DNA of 64,000 nt. It comes from Paraburkholderia megapolitana. Its GTDB lineage: Bacteria > Pseudomonadota > Gammaproteobacteria > Burkholderiales > Burkholderiaceae. A model generated the notes under the pieces. It ran no database searches and was not told the origin of the DNA. It saw only the letters and a program-made list of their open reading frames with translations. The position numbers and the translations under genes are program-made. Below are positions 25,650-35,168 of this stretch, piece after piece. Each line of letters opens with the position of its first letter. The first letter of the stretch is position 1. The stretch is from contig NZ_CP041743.1 in the NCBI RefSeq assembly GCF_007556815.1, positions 496,001 through 560,000 on the forward strand, given 5' to 3'.

Positions 25650-26783
25650 ATGTTGATCAAGAACGCTCGCATCGTGACGCGAGACGAAGTATTCACCGGC
25701 ACGGTACGGATCGAAAACGGCACGATTCGCGACCTCGAACGCGGCACGACGTCCGCTCCCGAAGCCGAAGACTGGGACGGCGACTACCTGCTGCCCGGTC
25801 TGATCGAACTGCATACGGACAATCTCGAGAAGCATCTCGCGCCTCGACCTGGCGTGCTGTGGAACACCGACGCCGCGTTCGTGATTCACGACGCGCAGGT
25901 CGCCGCAGCGGGCATCACGACTGTGTTCGACGCGCTCGCAATCGGTTCGCGTCCGGGCGCCGGCATCCGCGGGCGCGAAGTGCAGACGCAATGCGCGCAG
26001 GCACTGAGCCGCTTTTCCGAGCGCGGCCTCTTGCGCGCCGAACACTTCCTGCATCTGCGCTGCGAGATCGCCACCGCCGACGTCGTCGAGTTATTCGAGT
26101 CGCTGTGCGCTCACCCGCTGCTGCGACTCGCGTCGGTGATGGATCACACGCCGGGGCAGCGCCAGTGGCACGACCGCGACCAGTGGCGCCGCTTCCAGGA
26201 ACGCAACGGCAAGTGGACCGACGAGCAGACGGCATCGATGCTCGTCGTCCTCGAGGAAGAGCAGCAGCGTTTCGCCGATGCGCACCGCCGCGAAATCGTC
26301 GCGCGCTGTGCGGCGCTCGGCGTGCCGCTCGCAAGCCACGACGACACACTCGTCGAGCACGTCGAACAGGCAGCCGCCGAAGGCATCGTGCTCGCCGAAT
26401 TCCCCACCACGCGCATCGCCGCCGAAGCCGCGCACGCGCACGGCATCGCGACGATCATGGGCGCACCGAACATCGTGCGCGGCGGTTCGCACTCGGGCAA
26501 CGTGTCCGCCCTCGAACTCGCGAAGGCGGAACTGCTCGACATCCTGTCGTCCGATTACGTACCGTCGAGCCTGCTCACCGCCGCCTTCGAACTCGTCGAC
26601 AAGGCCGGCTGGACCTTGCCGCGCGCCGTTGCGACGGTATCGGCGGAACCGGCGCGCACCGCCGGCCTGCACGACCGCGGCATGATCGCGCCGGGCCTGC
26701 GCGCGGATTTTGTGCGCGTCACGATGCTCGATTCATTGCCGGTGCCGCGCGCGACTTACCGCGCGGGCACACGTATCGTCTAG
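25650..26783 (+). CDS. phnM: Alpha-D-ribose 1-methylphosphonate 5-triphosphate diphosphatase
   Basis: PhnM removes pyrophosphate from the ribosyl 5-triphosphate phosphonate before C-P bond cleavage. It is an amidohydrolase-superfamily metal enzyme of 377 residues: the first metal motif region is PGLIELHTDNLEKHLAPRP, then VMDHTPGQRQ, PLASHDDTLVEH and GAPNIVRGGSHSGN, all PhnM hallmarks. It is the last gene of the plus-strand operon. Neither phnP nor a phosphonate ABC transporter (phnCDE) follows; a hairpin with 11-bp arms lies 24 bp after its stop. Confidence 0.92.
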   Translation: MLIKNARIVTRDEVFTGTVRIENGTIRDLERGTTSAPEAEDWDGDYLLPGLIELHTDNLEKHLAPRPGVLWNTDAAFVIHDAQVAAAGITTVFDALAIGSRPGAGIRGREVQTQCAQALSRFSERGLLRAEHFLHLRCEIATADVVELFESLCAHPLLRLASVMDHTPGQRQWHDRDQWRRFQERNGKWTDEQTASMLVVLEEEQQRFADAHRREIVARCAALGVPLASHDDTLVEHVEQAAAEGIVLAEFPTTRIAAEAAHAHGIATIMGAPNIVRGGSHSGNVSALELAKAELLDILSSDYVPSSLLTAAFELVDKAGWTLPRAVATVSAEPARTAGLHDRGMIAPGLRADFVRVTMLDSLPVPRATYRAGTRIV

Positions 26784-26806
26784 CGGCGACGTCCAGTCGA
26801 ACTGGA

Positions 26807-26842
26807 TGCGCCTGCGCGGCACGCGGCGCGAGCGCAGGCGCA
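26807..26842 (+). terminator. Perfect hairpin after phnM (T-run absent)
   Basis: TGCGCCTGCGC and GCGCAGGCGCA form an 11-bp perfect stem with a 14-base loop, 24 bp downstream of phnM. There is no following T-tract, so it may be a weak or Rho-assisted terminator or an mRNA-stabilising 3' end. The rest of the 302-bp gap to the next gene holds a smaller hairpin (GCCCGG/CCGGGC, 27004-27022) and the ribosome site of the following gene; no other gene seen. Confidence 0.45.
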
Positions 26843-27085
26843 CAAGATTACGCATCGCTTACGAAAGCCCGCCTTTCGCTGCGTCGCAGCACGCAATTAG
26901 AACCCGATTCCCCCACCATCCGGTGTTTCACCGACTCCGCGAGCATTTTGAACTGGTAAGCTTGGCGCGCGCTGCCGGCCGCCGGTCGGCAGCCTTAAAC
27001 CAAGCCCGGTCCTCGCGCCGGGCAATGTCGCGCAGCGGCACAAGCGCATGCGCGACCACCTGAACCACTCCGAGGAGTAAAAACA

Positions 27086-27868
27086 GTGAAAAAACTGCTA
27101 GCGGCTTTGACGGTTGCCCTGCTCGCCACCGTTTCGATCGGCGCACACGCAAAAGACTGGACCACGGTCCGCTTCGGTGTCGACGCCAGCTACCCGCCGT
27201 TTGAATCGAAGGGCTCGGACGGCAAGCTCGTCGGTTTCGATATCGATCTCGGCAACGAAATCTGCAAGCGCATGAACGCAAAATGCGTGTGGGTCGAAAA
27301 CGACTTCGACGGCATGATCCCCGCACTGAAGGCGAAGAAGTTCGACGGCGTGCTGTCGTCGATGTCGATCACGCCGCAACGCGCCGAGCAGATCGGCTTC
27401 TCGGCGAAGCTGTTCAACACGCCGACGCGCCTCGTCGCCAAGAAGGGTTCGGGCATCCTGCCGACCGCCGATTCGCTGAAGGGCAAGTCGGTTGGCGTCG
27501 AACAGGGCACGATCCAGGAAACGTACGCGAAGGCTTACTGGGAACCGAAGGGCACGAAGGTCGTGCCGTATCAGAACCAGGATCAGGTCTATGCCGATTT
27601 GCTGTCGGGTCGTCTTGACGCCACGCTGCAAGACGCCGTGCAAGCCGACATCGGCTTCCTGAAGACGCCGCGCGGTGCGGGCTTCGAATTCGTCGGCAAG
27701 GATCTCGACGATCCGAAGACGCTTGGCACCGGTGCCGGCGTTGGCCTGCGCAAGGAAGACACGGATCTGAAGGCGAAGATGGACAAGGCGATCGCCGACA
27801 TGATCAAGGACGGTACGTACAAGAAGCTCGAACAGAAGTACTTCACGTTCGACGTGTACGGCAGCTGA
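27086..27868 (+). CDS. Periplasmic lysine/arginine/ornithine/histidine-type substrate-binding protein
   Basis: A 260-residue solute-binding protein. Signal peptide: MKKLLAALTVALLATVSIGAHA, cleaved before KDWTT. The mature part shows the family 3 pattern: VDASYPPFESKGSDGKLVGFDID near residue 35, WVENDFDGMIPALKAKKFD and the LGTGAGVGLRKED region. It fits the ArgT/HisJ branch. The start is GTG (27086) with GAGGAG upstream. Its permease and ATPase genes (hisQ, hisM, hisP) are not next to it, although they usually are; a terminator follows instead. Ligand within the basic amino acids cannot be decided here. Confidence 0.87.
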   Translation: MKKLLAALTVALLATVSIGAHAKDWTTVRFGVDASYPPFESKGSDGKLVGFDIDLGNEICKRMNAKCVWVENDFDGMIPALKAKKFDGVLSSMSITPQRAEQIGFSAKLFNTPTRLVAKKGSGILPTADSLKGKSVGVEQGTIQETYAKAYWEPKGTKVVPYQNQDQVYADLLSGRLDATLQDAVQADIGFLKTPRGAGFEFVGKDLDDPKTLGTGAGVGLRKEDTDLKAKMDKAIADMIKDGTYKKLEQKYFTFDVYGS

Positions 27869-27910
27869 TGCTTCGACCGGCGCGGTTCTCCGCGCCGTGC
27901 AGGCAACCTG

Positions 27911-27946
27911 AACGGGCTCCGCTACACGCGGGGCCCGTTTTGTTTT
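27911..27946 (+). terminator. Rho-independent terminator after the binding-protein gene
   Basis: ACGGGCTCCGC and GCGGGGCCCGT pair with one or two mismatches around a short loop, followed by TTTTGTTTT. It lies 42 bp after the stop codon and would separate this gene from the AstE-like gene. Confidence 0.8.
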
Positions 27947-28121
27947 AACGCCATGATTCGCCTGTGTGCAGACCGGCTGCAGGGCGCACATCGGCGGGAT
28001 CGGCTAAGATCGTTCCGTTCCGCATGCGCGGAACGGCCACTGAGCAGCCACCGTGCCGCCGCTTTCCATTTTCGTAACCGCTCATTCGTGCGGCCCGCTG
28101 TGAGCGCCGCGCCCCGACACC

Positions 28122-29237
28122 ATGCAAACCCAGACCCATCCGCTGATTTCCCCGACGCTTGGCACCGCACGCCATCTGACGAGTTTCCACTACGGTCCCG
28201 GCGGCGGACAGAAGATCTACATCCAGTCGTCGCTGCACGCCGACGAACTGCCAGGCATGCTGGTCTCCTGGGCGCTGCGTCGCAAACTGGCCGCGCTCGA
28301 AGCCGCCGGCAAGCTGCAAGGCGAAGTGATCGTCGTGCCCGTCGCCAATCCGATCGGCCTGAACCAGCATTTCCTCGGGCATATGATGGGTCGCTTCGAA
28401 TCGAACTCCGCGACGAATTTCAACCGCAACTTCTACGATCTGTCGGCACTGGTGCTGCCGGTCATCGAAGAACGGCTATCCGCCGACATCGACCGCAATC
28501 GCACCGCCGTCCGCACCGCGATGCGCGAAGCGCTCGACGCGCAGAAACCCGTCAACGAACTCGAATCGCAACGCCTCGCGCTACAGCGCCTGTCGTACGA
28601 CGCCGACGTCGTGCTCGACCTGCACTGCGACTGGGACGCGGCGATGCATATCTATACGAACCCGGACCTGTGGCCCGAAGTCGAACCGCTCGCGCGCTAT
28701 GTCGAAGCGAAGGCATCGTTGCTGGCGCTGAACTCGGTGGGCAATCCGTTCGACGAGATTCACAGCTTTTGCTGGTCCGATCTGCGCGCCCGCTTCGGCA
28801 GCCGCTTCCCGATCCCGAACGGTTCGATCTCGGTGACCATCGAACTGCGCGGCCAGACCGACGTTTCGCACGAATTCGCCGAACACGACGCGCAGGCGAT
28901 CATCGAATATCTGACTCATCGCGGGGTGGTCGCCGGAACAGCCGCGCCGCAGCCGCCACTCGAATTCGCTGCGACGCCGCTTGCGGGCACCGAGCCGATC
29001 GTCGCGCCGGTCAGCGGCGTGGCGGTATTCCGTGCCGAAGTGGGGCGTTGGGTCGAAGCCGGCCAGCCGATCGCCGATATCGTCGATCCGCTCACCGACA
29101 CCGTCGTCACGCTGCCCTGTACCGTGGCCGGTGTGCTGTACGCGCGGCATCTGTCGCGCTTCGCAACGGCCGGTATGGAAGTGGCCCGCGTTGCGGGAGC
29201 CAAGGCGTTTCGCACTGGCTCGCTGCTGTCGCAGTGA
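28122..29237 (+). CDS. Succinylglutamate desuccinylase/aspartoacylase-family zinc deacylase
   Basis: A 371-residue protein. Zinc ligands expected for the AstE/AspA fold are visible: the H-x2-E motif in SSLHADELPG (about residues 36-45), DLHCDWD with a His (about 165-175) and a general-base Glu in VTIELRGQTD. A C-terminal lipoyl/biotinyl-like beta domain (from about 290: VAPVSGVAVFRAEVGRWVEAG) follows, as in many bacterial relatives. In related genomes it travels with basic amino acid transport genes, as here, suggesting deacylation of an N-acyl amino acid. True substrate unknown; AstE proper is less likely since astCADB are absent. Confidence 0.8.
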   Translation: MQTQTHPLISPTLGTARHLTSFHYGPGGGQKIYIQSSLHADELPGMLVSWALRRKLAALEAAGKLQGEVIVVPVANPIGLNQHFLGHMMGRFESNSATNFNRNFYDLSALVLPVIEERLSADIDRNRTAVRTAMREALDAQKPVNELESQRLALQRLSYDADVVLDLHCDWDAAMHIYTNPDLWPEVEPLARYVEAKASLLALNSVGNPFDEIHSFCWSDLRARFGSRFPIPNGSISVTIELRGQTDVSHEFAEHDAQAIIEYLTHRGVVAGTAAPQPPLEFAATPLAGTEPIVAPVSGVAVFRAEVGRWVEAGQPIADIVDPLTDTVVTLPCTVAGVLYARHLSRFATAGMEVARVAGAKAFRTGSLLSQ

Positions 29238-29255
29238 CGGCGGCATGCAGACGCG

Positions 29256-30077
29256 TCAGAACGCCGGCACGATCGCGCCTTTGAACTCCGAGTCGATGTA
29301 GCGGCGCACTTCATCCGACTCATACGCCGCGACGAGCTTCTTCACCCAGGGCTTGTCGCGGTCCGCGGCGCGCACGGCGATCAGGTTCGCGTACGGGCCC
29401 TTCAGATCCTCGATGGCGATCGCGTCGCGGGTCGGTTGCAAACCCGCCTTCACGGCATAGTCTGTGTTGATCGATGCGGCCTCGAGATCGTCGAGTGCTC
29501 GCGGCAACTGCGCGGCATCGAGTTCCACCAACCGGATCTTCTTCGGATTCTCCGCGACGTCGAGCGGCGTCGCGTTCACGCCGTTCGTACCGACACCCGC
29601 CTTCAGTTTGATCACGCCGTACTTCTGCAGCAGCAACAGCGCGCGGTTGCCGTTCGACGGATCGTTCTGGATGCCCACCTTCGCGCCCTCGGGCAAATCC
29701 TTCAGCGATTTTATTTTCTTCGAGTAAAAGCCCATCGGCGACGTATAGGTCAGGCCGACGTTGACGATCTTGTAGCCGCGCTGGCGGATCTGGCTGTCCA
29801 GAAACGGCTGATGCTGAAAACCATTTGCATCGAGATCGCCGGAGTCGAGCGCGGCGTTCGGCTGGACGTAGTCGTTAAACTCGATGACCTTCACGTTCAG
29901 ACCTTCGCGCGCCGCGACCTTCGTTACGACCGACCAGATCTGCGCGTCCGGGCCGCTCATCGTGCCGACTTTCAGGGTCGGGTCGGCGGCATGTGCTGGG
30001 CTAATGGCAAACGAGGCGGCCAACGCCGTGCCGGCCGCGGTAACGAAAAGACGTCCAAGAATGGTTCTGCGTTGCAT
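29256..30077 (-). CDS. metQ: MetQ/NlpA-family methionine-binding protein
   Basis: A 273-residue solute-binding protein of the D/L-methionine ABC family. The mature part shows MSGPDAQIWSVVTKVAAREGL, FNDYVQPNAALDSGDLDANGFQHQPFLD and GYKIVNVG, all typical of MetQ. The leader (MQRRTILGRLFVTAAG ... SPAHA, cleaved before ADPT) ends in an A-x-A site and has no lipobox, so the protein would be soluble rather than lipidated; the twin Arg is a weak Tat hint. No metN or metI is adjacent. It converges on the AstE-like gene with an 18 bp gap. Other related ligands are possible. Confidence 0.83.
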   Translation of the reverse strand: MQRRTILGRLFVTAAGTALAASFAISPAHAADPTLKVGTMSGPDAQIWSVVTKVAAREGLNVKVIEFNDYVQPNAALDSGDLDANGFQHQPFLDSQIRQRGYKIVNVGLTYTSPMGFYSKKIKSLKDLPEGAKVGIQNDPSNGNRALLLLQKYGVIKLKAGVGTNGVNATPLDVAENPKKIRLVELDAAQLPRALDDLEAASINTDYAVKAGLQPTRDAIAIEDLKGPYANLIAVRAADRDKPWVKKLVAAYESDEVRRYIDSEFKGAIVPAF

Positions 30078-30372
30078 GCGGCCCCCGTTACGACTGGATA
30101 TGAATGGACGCGCATCGTCGCATGCACCGCGAGCGGGCATAACCAATCGTTTCTGCTACGCATATGGGGACCGGGCTACCAAGCATATGCGGCGGGCGCT
30201 TGCGATATTTCCCCGGCTTTCGCCACACTGATGTAGCGCCCAAACGACACATGGCGCATATAACTTACCTGTCACAATCCTTTCGCTTGTTTTACTTTAC
30301 ATTTGCGGCCAATCGCCCGACCGGCCGCAGAGCATGGCGTCGCGATTGCATCTTTTTAATCGGAGAAACGCC

Positions 30373-31539
30373 TTGAACAAGAAAGTATTGACCACCGCCA
30401 TCCTCGCTACTCTCGCGGGAACCGCGCACGCACAAAGCAGCGTGACGCTTTACGGGCTGATCGACGCGGGTATCAGCTACGTCAACAACGCCAAGGCTGG
30501 CACCAGCCACGACAGCCTCGTCAAGTACGACGACGGCGTCGCACAGGGCAGCCGTTGGGGCCTGCGCGGCACCGAAGACCTCGGTGGCGGCCTGAAGGCA
30601 CTGTTCGTGCTCGAAAACGGCTTCAACAGCGGCAACGGCACGCTGGGCCAGGGCGGCGCGATGTTCGGCCGTCAGGCTTACGTCGGGCTGTCGAAAGACG
30701 GCATCGGCTCGCTCACGTTCGGTCGTCAGTACTCGTTCTCGACCGACTACCTCGGCGGCAGCTACTCGAACGGCGGCCAGTCGGTGGCCGGCAACTACGG
30801 TTACCACATCAACGACGTCGACCAGCTCACGTCGAGCCGGATCAACAACGCGGTCAAGTTCAGCAGCGCGAACTTCTCGGGCTTCACGTTCGGCGCGTTG
30901 TACGGCTTCTCGAACCAGGCAGGCGCTTTCGCAGGCGCACCGGCAAGCGGTACGTCGACGAGCCCGGTTGCCGGTTCGTCGCGCGCATACAGCGTCGGCG
31001 CGAACTACGCGAACGGCCCGTTGAGCATCGGTGCGGCATTCACCGATATCCGCTACCCGAGCCAGTCGGCACCGGCGTTCACGACCGCAATCTCCAACGT
31101 CAGCACCGGCACGATTCGCGATCTGCGCACGTACGGTATCGGCGGTCGTTATCTGATCGGACCGGCAACGCTGTGGGCGTTGTGGACGAACACGCGTCTC
31201 GAAGCACTGACGGGCGCAGCAACGTCGTTCAACGCGTATGAAGCCGGCGGCAAGTACGCGTTCACGCCGGCACTGACGGCAGCGCTCGGCTACACGTACA
31301 TGCGTCTGTCGAATGCGAACACCGGCCACTTCAACCAGGTCGATGCAAGCGTGGACTACGCGCTCAGCAAGCGCACCGACGTGTATCTGCTCGGTGTTTA
31401 TCAAGGCGCGGCCGGCAGCAACAAGGGCGTGGACGTGCAGGCACAGATCGGCTCGAGCCCGACGTCGTACTTCGGTACGTCGGGTAACGGCGCGGACAAT
31501 CAGGTTGCAGTGCGCGTCGGTATTCGCCACAAGTTCTGA
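30373..31539 (+). CDS. Outer-membrane porin, burkholderial OmpC-like family
   Basis: A 388-residue trimeric porin: signal peptide (KKVLTTAILATLAGTAHA), then the Gram-negative porin start QSSVTLYGLIDAGISYVNNA, repeated amphipathic strands, the GSRWGLRGTEDLGGGLKALFVLE region (split here), a long loop 3 with GRQYSFSTDYL and the terminal aromatic strand VRVGIRHKF ending in Phe. The start is TTG at 30373, 7 bases after GGAG; an upstream in-frame ATG would place extra charged residues before the signal peptide. Transport of small hydrophilic solutes. The 295-bp upstream spacer contains A/T-rich tracts consistent with a strong promoter. Confidence 0.9.
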   Translation: MNKKVLTTAILATLAGTAHAQSSVTLYGLIDAGISYVNNAKAGTSHDSLVKYDDGVAQGSRWGLRGTEDLGGGLKALFVLENGFNSGNGTLGQGGAMFGRQAYVGLSKDGIGSLTFGRQYSFSTDYLGGSYSNGGQSVAGNYGYHINDVDQLTSSRINNAVKFSSANFSGFTFGALYGFSNQAGAFAGAPASGTSTSPVAGSSRAYSVGANYANGPLSIGAAFTDIRYPSQSAPAFTTAISNVSTGTIRDLRTYGIGGRYLIGPATLWALWTNTRLEALTGAATSFNAYEAGGKYAFTPALTAALGYTYMRLSNANTGHFNQVDASVDYALSKRTDVYLLGVYQGAAGSNKGVDVQAQIGSSPTSYFGTSGNGADNQVAVRVGIRHKF

Positions 31540-31601
31540 TCGTTGCGATGTGATCATGGCGGCGGGTGGGCCTCGTGCCTGCTGCCGCTGTCGTGAACCG
31601 G

Positions 31602-31625
31602 AAAACGCCCTGCGGGGCGTTTTTT
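31602..31625 (+). terminator. Rho-independent terminator of the porin gene
   Basis: AAAACGCCC-TGC-GGGGCGTTTTTT: a perfect 7-bp G/C-rich stem with a T-run, about 60 bp after the porin stop. Confidence 0.88.
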
Positions 31626-31753
31626 GCGTTTACGCGTGCTGCTGCTTGGCTTGCGCGGCGGCGCGCGAGCACCACTGTGTCATAGGGCCTCTTCCAGCGC
31701 GGGTGCCGCTTCTGTTACGCTGCGGCCTTTACACCGTCTGCATATCCGAATCG

Positions 31754-32158
31754 ATGGAAATTCCGTTCAACGAACGCGGCGTCTCGGTGACGCGCAATGC
31801 GCTGTCCGCCGCCGGCCAGGTTTTTCAGCTGCGCGACATCCAGGATGTGCGTGTCGTGACCATCCCCAAGAACAAGATTGTCCCGATCGGTATTTCCGTG
31901 CTGGGTTTGATCGGCGCGATTATCGGCGGCGTGCTCGGCTCGGGCGGCGGTCTGGTGTGCGGCATCATGCTGACCGTGGTGGGCGGGCTCGCGTGGACGA
32001 CTCAGGATGTCACGCACCGGTTGATGGTCGACAGCAATGGGCAAACGCGTGAAGTGCTGTCGAGCCTCGAACGCGCGTTCGTCGAAAAGGTCGAGCAAAC
32101 GGTGCGCGTTGCGATGTCCGAGAGCGCCGCCCCGCCGAAAGTGCAAAAAACGCTGTAA
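31754..32158 (+). CDS. Small membrane protein, DUF6232-like
   Basis: A 134-residue protein with two adjacent hydrophobic segments (about 52-70 IGISVLGLIGAIIGGVLG and 73-90 GLVCGIMLTVVGGLAW) between an N-terminal beta-rich domain (VSVTRNALSAAGQVFQLRDI) and a C-terminal domain (HRLMVDSNGQTREVLSS ... KVEQTV). This arrangement matches a small family in which a PH-like fold flanks a membrane hairpin. The ATG at 31754 is chosen from this architecture. Function unknown. Confidence 0.7.
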   Translation: MEIPFNERGVSVTRNALSAAGQVFQLRDIQDVRVVTIPKNKIVPIGISVLGLIGAIIGGVLGSGGGLVCGIMLTVVGGLAWTTQDVTHRLMVDSNGQTREVLSSLERAFVEKVEQTVRVAMSESAAPPKVQKTL

Positions 32159-32315
32159 TACCCACGCGGAAACATCGGGTATGCCGGGTACGCTGCGCTC
32201 GGCGTTAACACAATGTTAATACCCTTCCCGTGAGCTTTTGCAGCGGCTTGATACGCGCGGCTATAGAGTGAAGTCATCTCAACAACGCGCCGTCATCTGC
32301 GATACCGGCGCTCCC

Positions 32316-32660
32316 ATGATGCTCCACCAGTCAGTCCTCGCTCGAGAGAGCACCGTCCCGCGCACCTTGCGCATGCCCCATGCACAACCCACCCAGGTTT
32401 CTTTCGTCACACTCGACGTCACGGTGCCCGGCACATCGTCGGCGGATGCGCGGCGGGCACTGCAGGCCGCACTCGGTGACGATCTGCGCCTCTTTATCGT
32501 GACGATCGACAAACGCAACGAATACACGACCTTTCGCGTCGAAGTGACCTCGCACACGCTTGACGAGGTGATCGTCGCCCTCACCCGCACGCTGTCGCAG
32601 GCGACGCTCGGCCGTGCCGCGGCTTCGGTCGAGCGGCGCCCCGCACTGCACGACGACTGA
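32316..32660 (+). CDS. Hypothetical protein with ferredoxin-like alpha/beta pattern
   Basis: A 114-residue product. Alternating strands and helices (VSFVTLDVTVPG, ADARRALQAAL, LRLFIVTID, YTTFRVEVTS, LDEVIVALTRTLSQATL) suggest a small alpha/beta fold similar to ACT or ferredoxin-like domains. No family recognised. No convincing ribosome site precedes the ATG at 32316; other in-frame starts lie upstream (32238) and 3 bases downstream. The frame's residue use looks like real coding sequence. Confidence 0.55.
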   Translation: MMLHQSVLARESTVPRTLRMPHAQPTQVSFVTLDVTVPGTSSADARRALQAALGDDLRLFIVTIDKRNEYTTFRVEVTSHTLDEVIVALTRTLSQATLGRAAASVERRPALHDD

Positions 32661-32714
32661 CTCAGCTTGCACACGAACCGCGCATAAGCCACCGATAAGC
32701 CGCCCGCAGCCCAC

Positions 32715-35168
32715 TCAGCTCATGTCGAGCGGCTTCACGTGCCAGATACCGCGCGCGTATTCGCCGATCGTGCGATCCGCCGAGAATTGCCCCATACCCG
32801 CCACGTTGGCAATCGCGCTCCGCGTCCAGGCATGCGGATCGCGAAAGCGCGCATCGACGTCGTTCTGCGCCTGCGCAAACGCCGCGAAATCGGCCAGCAC
32901 CATGTACTGATCGCCCCAGTCGACGAGCGTGTGGAAAATGTCCGCGAAACGCAGCGGGTCGTCGGGTGAAAAGAAACCGGTGCGGATCTGATCGAGCGCG
33001 ACGCGCAGCTCGGGGTTTTCTTCGTACAGCTGACGCGGCCGGTAGCCCGCTGAGCGTAGTGCGTCCACTTCGTCTGCGGTATGGCCGAAGATGAACATGT
33101 TCTCGCGCCCCACCGCATCGCAGATCTCGATGTTCGCGCCGTCGAGCGTGCCGATGGTCAACGCGCCATTCAGCGCGAGCTTCATGTTGCCGGTGCCCGA
33201 CGCTTCGGTGCCCGCCGTCGAAATCTGTTCGGACAGATCGGCGGCGGGAATGATCAACTCTGCGACGCTCACACCGTAGTTCGGCACGAACACCACCTTC
33301 AACCGATCACCGACCAGCGGATCGTGATTGACCTTCGCGCTCACGTCCCCGATCAACCGGATGATCGTCTTCGCCATCCGGTACGCCGACGCCGCCTTGC
33401 CCGCGAACATCACGACGCGCGGCACCCAGTCCTTCTCAGGTTCTGCGCGAATCTGGTTGTAGCGGACGATCACGTGCAGCACGTTCAACAGTTGCCGCTT
33501 GTATTCGTGAATCCGTTTGACCTGGAGATCGAACAGCGCGTCGGGATCGACGGTTACCTTGAGTTGTTGCGCGAGACGTTGCGTGAGCCGGATCTTGTTC
33601 TGCCGCTTGGCCTCGCGGAACGCTTCGGCAAACGAGGCATCGTCGGCCAGATCGCGCAGTTTCGCGAGGTCGAACAGATCGCTACGCCAGTGCGTGCCGA
33701 TCCGTTCGTCGATCAATGCGGAGAGCGGCCGGCTTGCCTGCGCAAGCCAGCGCCGCGGCGTGATGCCGTTCGTCACGTTGGTAAAGCGCTCGGGGAACAG
33801 GCGCGCGAAGTCGGCGAAGATGTCGCGCGTCATCAATTGCGAATGCAGCTTCGATACGCCATTCACCTTGTGACTCGCGACGATCGCGAGATGCGCCATG
33901 CGCACGCGGCGCTGGCCATACTCGTCGATCAACGAAATGCGGCGGATCATTTCCGTGTCGTGGCCCGACTGCTCGCCGACACGCTTCAGGAACTGCGCAT
34001 TGATCTCGAAGATGATCTCGAGGTGGCGCGGCAGCAGCCGCGCGAGCATCTCGACGTCCCATGTTTCGAGCGCTTCTGGCATCAGCGTGTGGTTCGTGTA
34101 CGAGAACATCTGCTCAATGGACTGCCACGCCCGCTCCCACGGCACGTGATGCACGTCGACGAGGAGCCGCATCAGTTCGGGAATCGCGAGCACCGGGTGC
34201 GTGTCGTTCAGATGCACGGCCACTTTCTCGTGGAAGCGGCCGAACGTACTGTGCGTGCGCATGTAGCGGCGAATCAGATCCTGCATCGTCGCCGACACGA
34301 AGAAGTATTCCTGACGCAGCCGCAGTTCGCGGCCGGCCGACGTCGAGTCGTCGGGATACAGCAGGCGCGAGACGTTCTCCGACATGTTCTTTGCATCGAC
34401 GGCGCGGCGGTAGTCGCCCCGGTTGAACGCCGACAGATCGAGTTCTTCGGTTGCGCGCGCGGACCACAGTCGCAACGTGTTCGTCGCGCTCGTCGCGTAG
34501 CCGGGAATCACCGTGTCGTAGGCCATCGCGTTGACGTGTTCGGTATCGATCCACTCGACATGTTCGTCGCGCTGCACGGTACGTCCACCGAAGTGCACGA
34601 GATACTGGATCTCGGGCCGCGGAAATTCCCACGGATTGCCGGCGCGCAGCCAGTAGTCCGGCGTCTCGACCTGCTCTCCGTTGACGATCTGCTGACGAAA
34701 CATCCCGTACTCATAGCGGATGCCGTAACCAAAGCCGGGGATGCCGAGCGTCGCCATCGCATCGAGAAAACACGCGGCAAGCCGGCCCAGGCCACCATTA
34801 CCGAGCGCGGCGTCGGGCTCGAGTTCGGTCAGCACGTCCATGTCGACGCCGAGACTCGCCAGCGCCTCTTTCATCTGGTCGTGAATACCGAGCGCGAGCA
34901 ACGCGTTCGTGAACGTACGACCGATCAGGAATTCCATCGACAGGTAGTACACGCGCTTCACATCCTGCTCGTATTGCAGGCGCGTGGTTTTCATCCAGCG
35001 CGCGACGAGCCGGTCGCGCACCGCGAGGGCCGCAGCATGCAGCCAGTCGTGCGGGTGCGCCGTGACAGCGTCCTTACCGACGCCGTACATCATGCGATTG
35101 GAAATGGAGCGCCGTAGCGCGTCGACGGTACTGTTGAGCTGGTCGAACTCCAGGTCCACGGTTGTCAT
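32715..35168 (-). CDS. glgP: Glycogen/alpha-glucan phosphorylase
   Basis: An 817-residue PLP-dependent phosphorylase that releases glucose 1-phosphate from alpha-1,4-glucans. The N-terminus has DWLHAAALAVRDRL, RVYYLSMEFLIGRTF and LGNGGLGRLAACFLDAMATL. The PLP lysine is in EASGTGNMKLALNGAL near the C-terminus, followed by IGTLDGANIEI. The length matches MalP/GlgP. The ATG at 35168 has CCGGAGG upstream; the open frame extends 260 bp further but into a region without family similarity. No other glycogen or maltodextrin gene is adjacent, so it is a solitary glgP. Confidence 0.93.
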   Translation of the reverse strand: MTTVDLEFDQLNSTVDALRRSISNRMMYGVGKDAVTAHPHDWLHAAALAVRDRLVARWMKTTRLQYEQDVKRVYYLSMEFLIGRTFTNALLALGIHDQMKEALASLGVDMDVLTELEPDAALGNGGLGRLAACFLDAMATLGIPGFGYGIRYEYGMFRQQIVNGEQVETPDYWLRAGNPWEFPRPEIQYLVHFGGRTVQRDEHVEWIDTEHVNAMAYDTVIPGYATSATNTLRLWSARATEELDLSAFNRGDYRRAVDAKNMSENVSRLLYPDDSTSAGRELRLRQEYFFVSATMQDLIRRYMRTHSTFGRFHEKVAVHLNDTHPVLAIPELMRLLVDVHHVPWERAWQSIEQMFSYTNHTLMPEALETWDVEMLARLLPRHLEIIFEINAQFLKRVGEQSGHDTEMIRRISLIDEYGQRRVRMAHLAIVASHKVNGVSKLHSQLMTRDIFADFARLFPERFTNVTNGITPRRWLAQASRPLSALIDERIGTHWRSDLFDLAKLRDLADDASFAEAFREAKRQNKIRLTQRLAQQLKVTVDPDALFDLQVKRIHEYKRQLLNVLHVIVRYNQIRAEPEKDWVPRVVMFAGKAASAYRMAKTIIRLIGDVSAKVNHDPLVGDRLKVVFVPNYGVSVAELIIPAADLSEQISTAGTEASGTGNMKLALNGALTIGTLDGANIEICDAVGRENMFIFGHTADEVDALRSAGYRPRQLYEENPELRVALDQIRTGFFSPDDPLRFADIFHTLVDWGDQYMVLADFAAFAQAQNDVDARFRDPHAWTRSAIANVAGMGQFSADRTIGEYARGIWHVKPLDMS

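Noticed and set aside
25328..26959. 543-codon forward open frame
   Set aside because: It runs through phnL and phnM in another frame and is Arg-rich; both phn genes are certain.
33081..35117. 678-codon forward open frame
   Set aside because: It is opposite the well-supported glgP gene; the product is Arg/His-rich without any recognisable domain.
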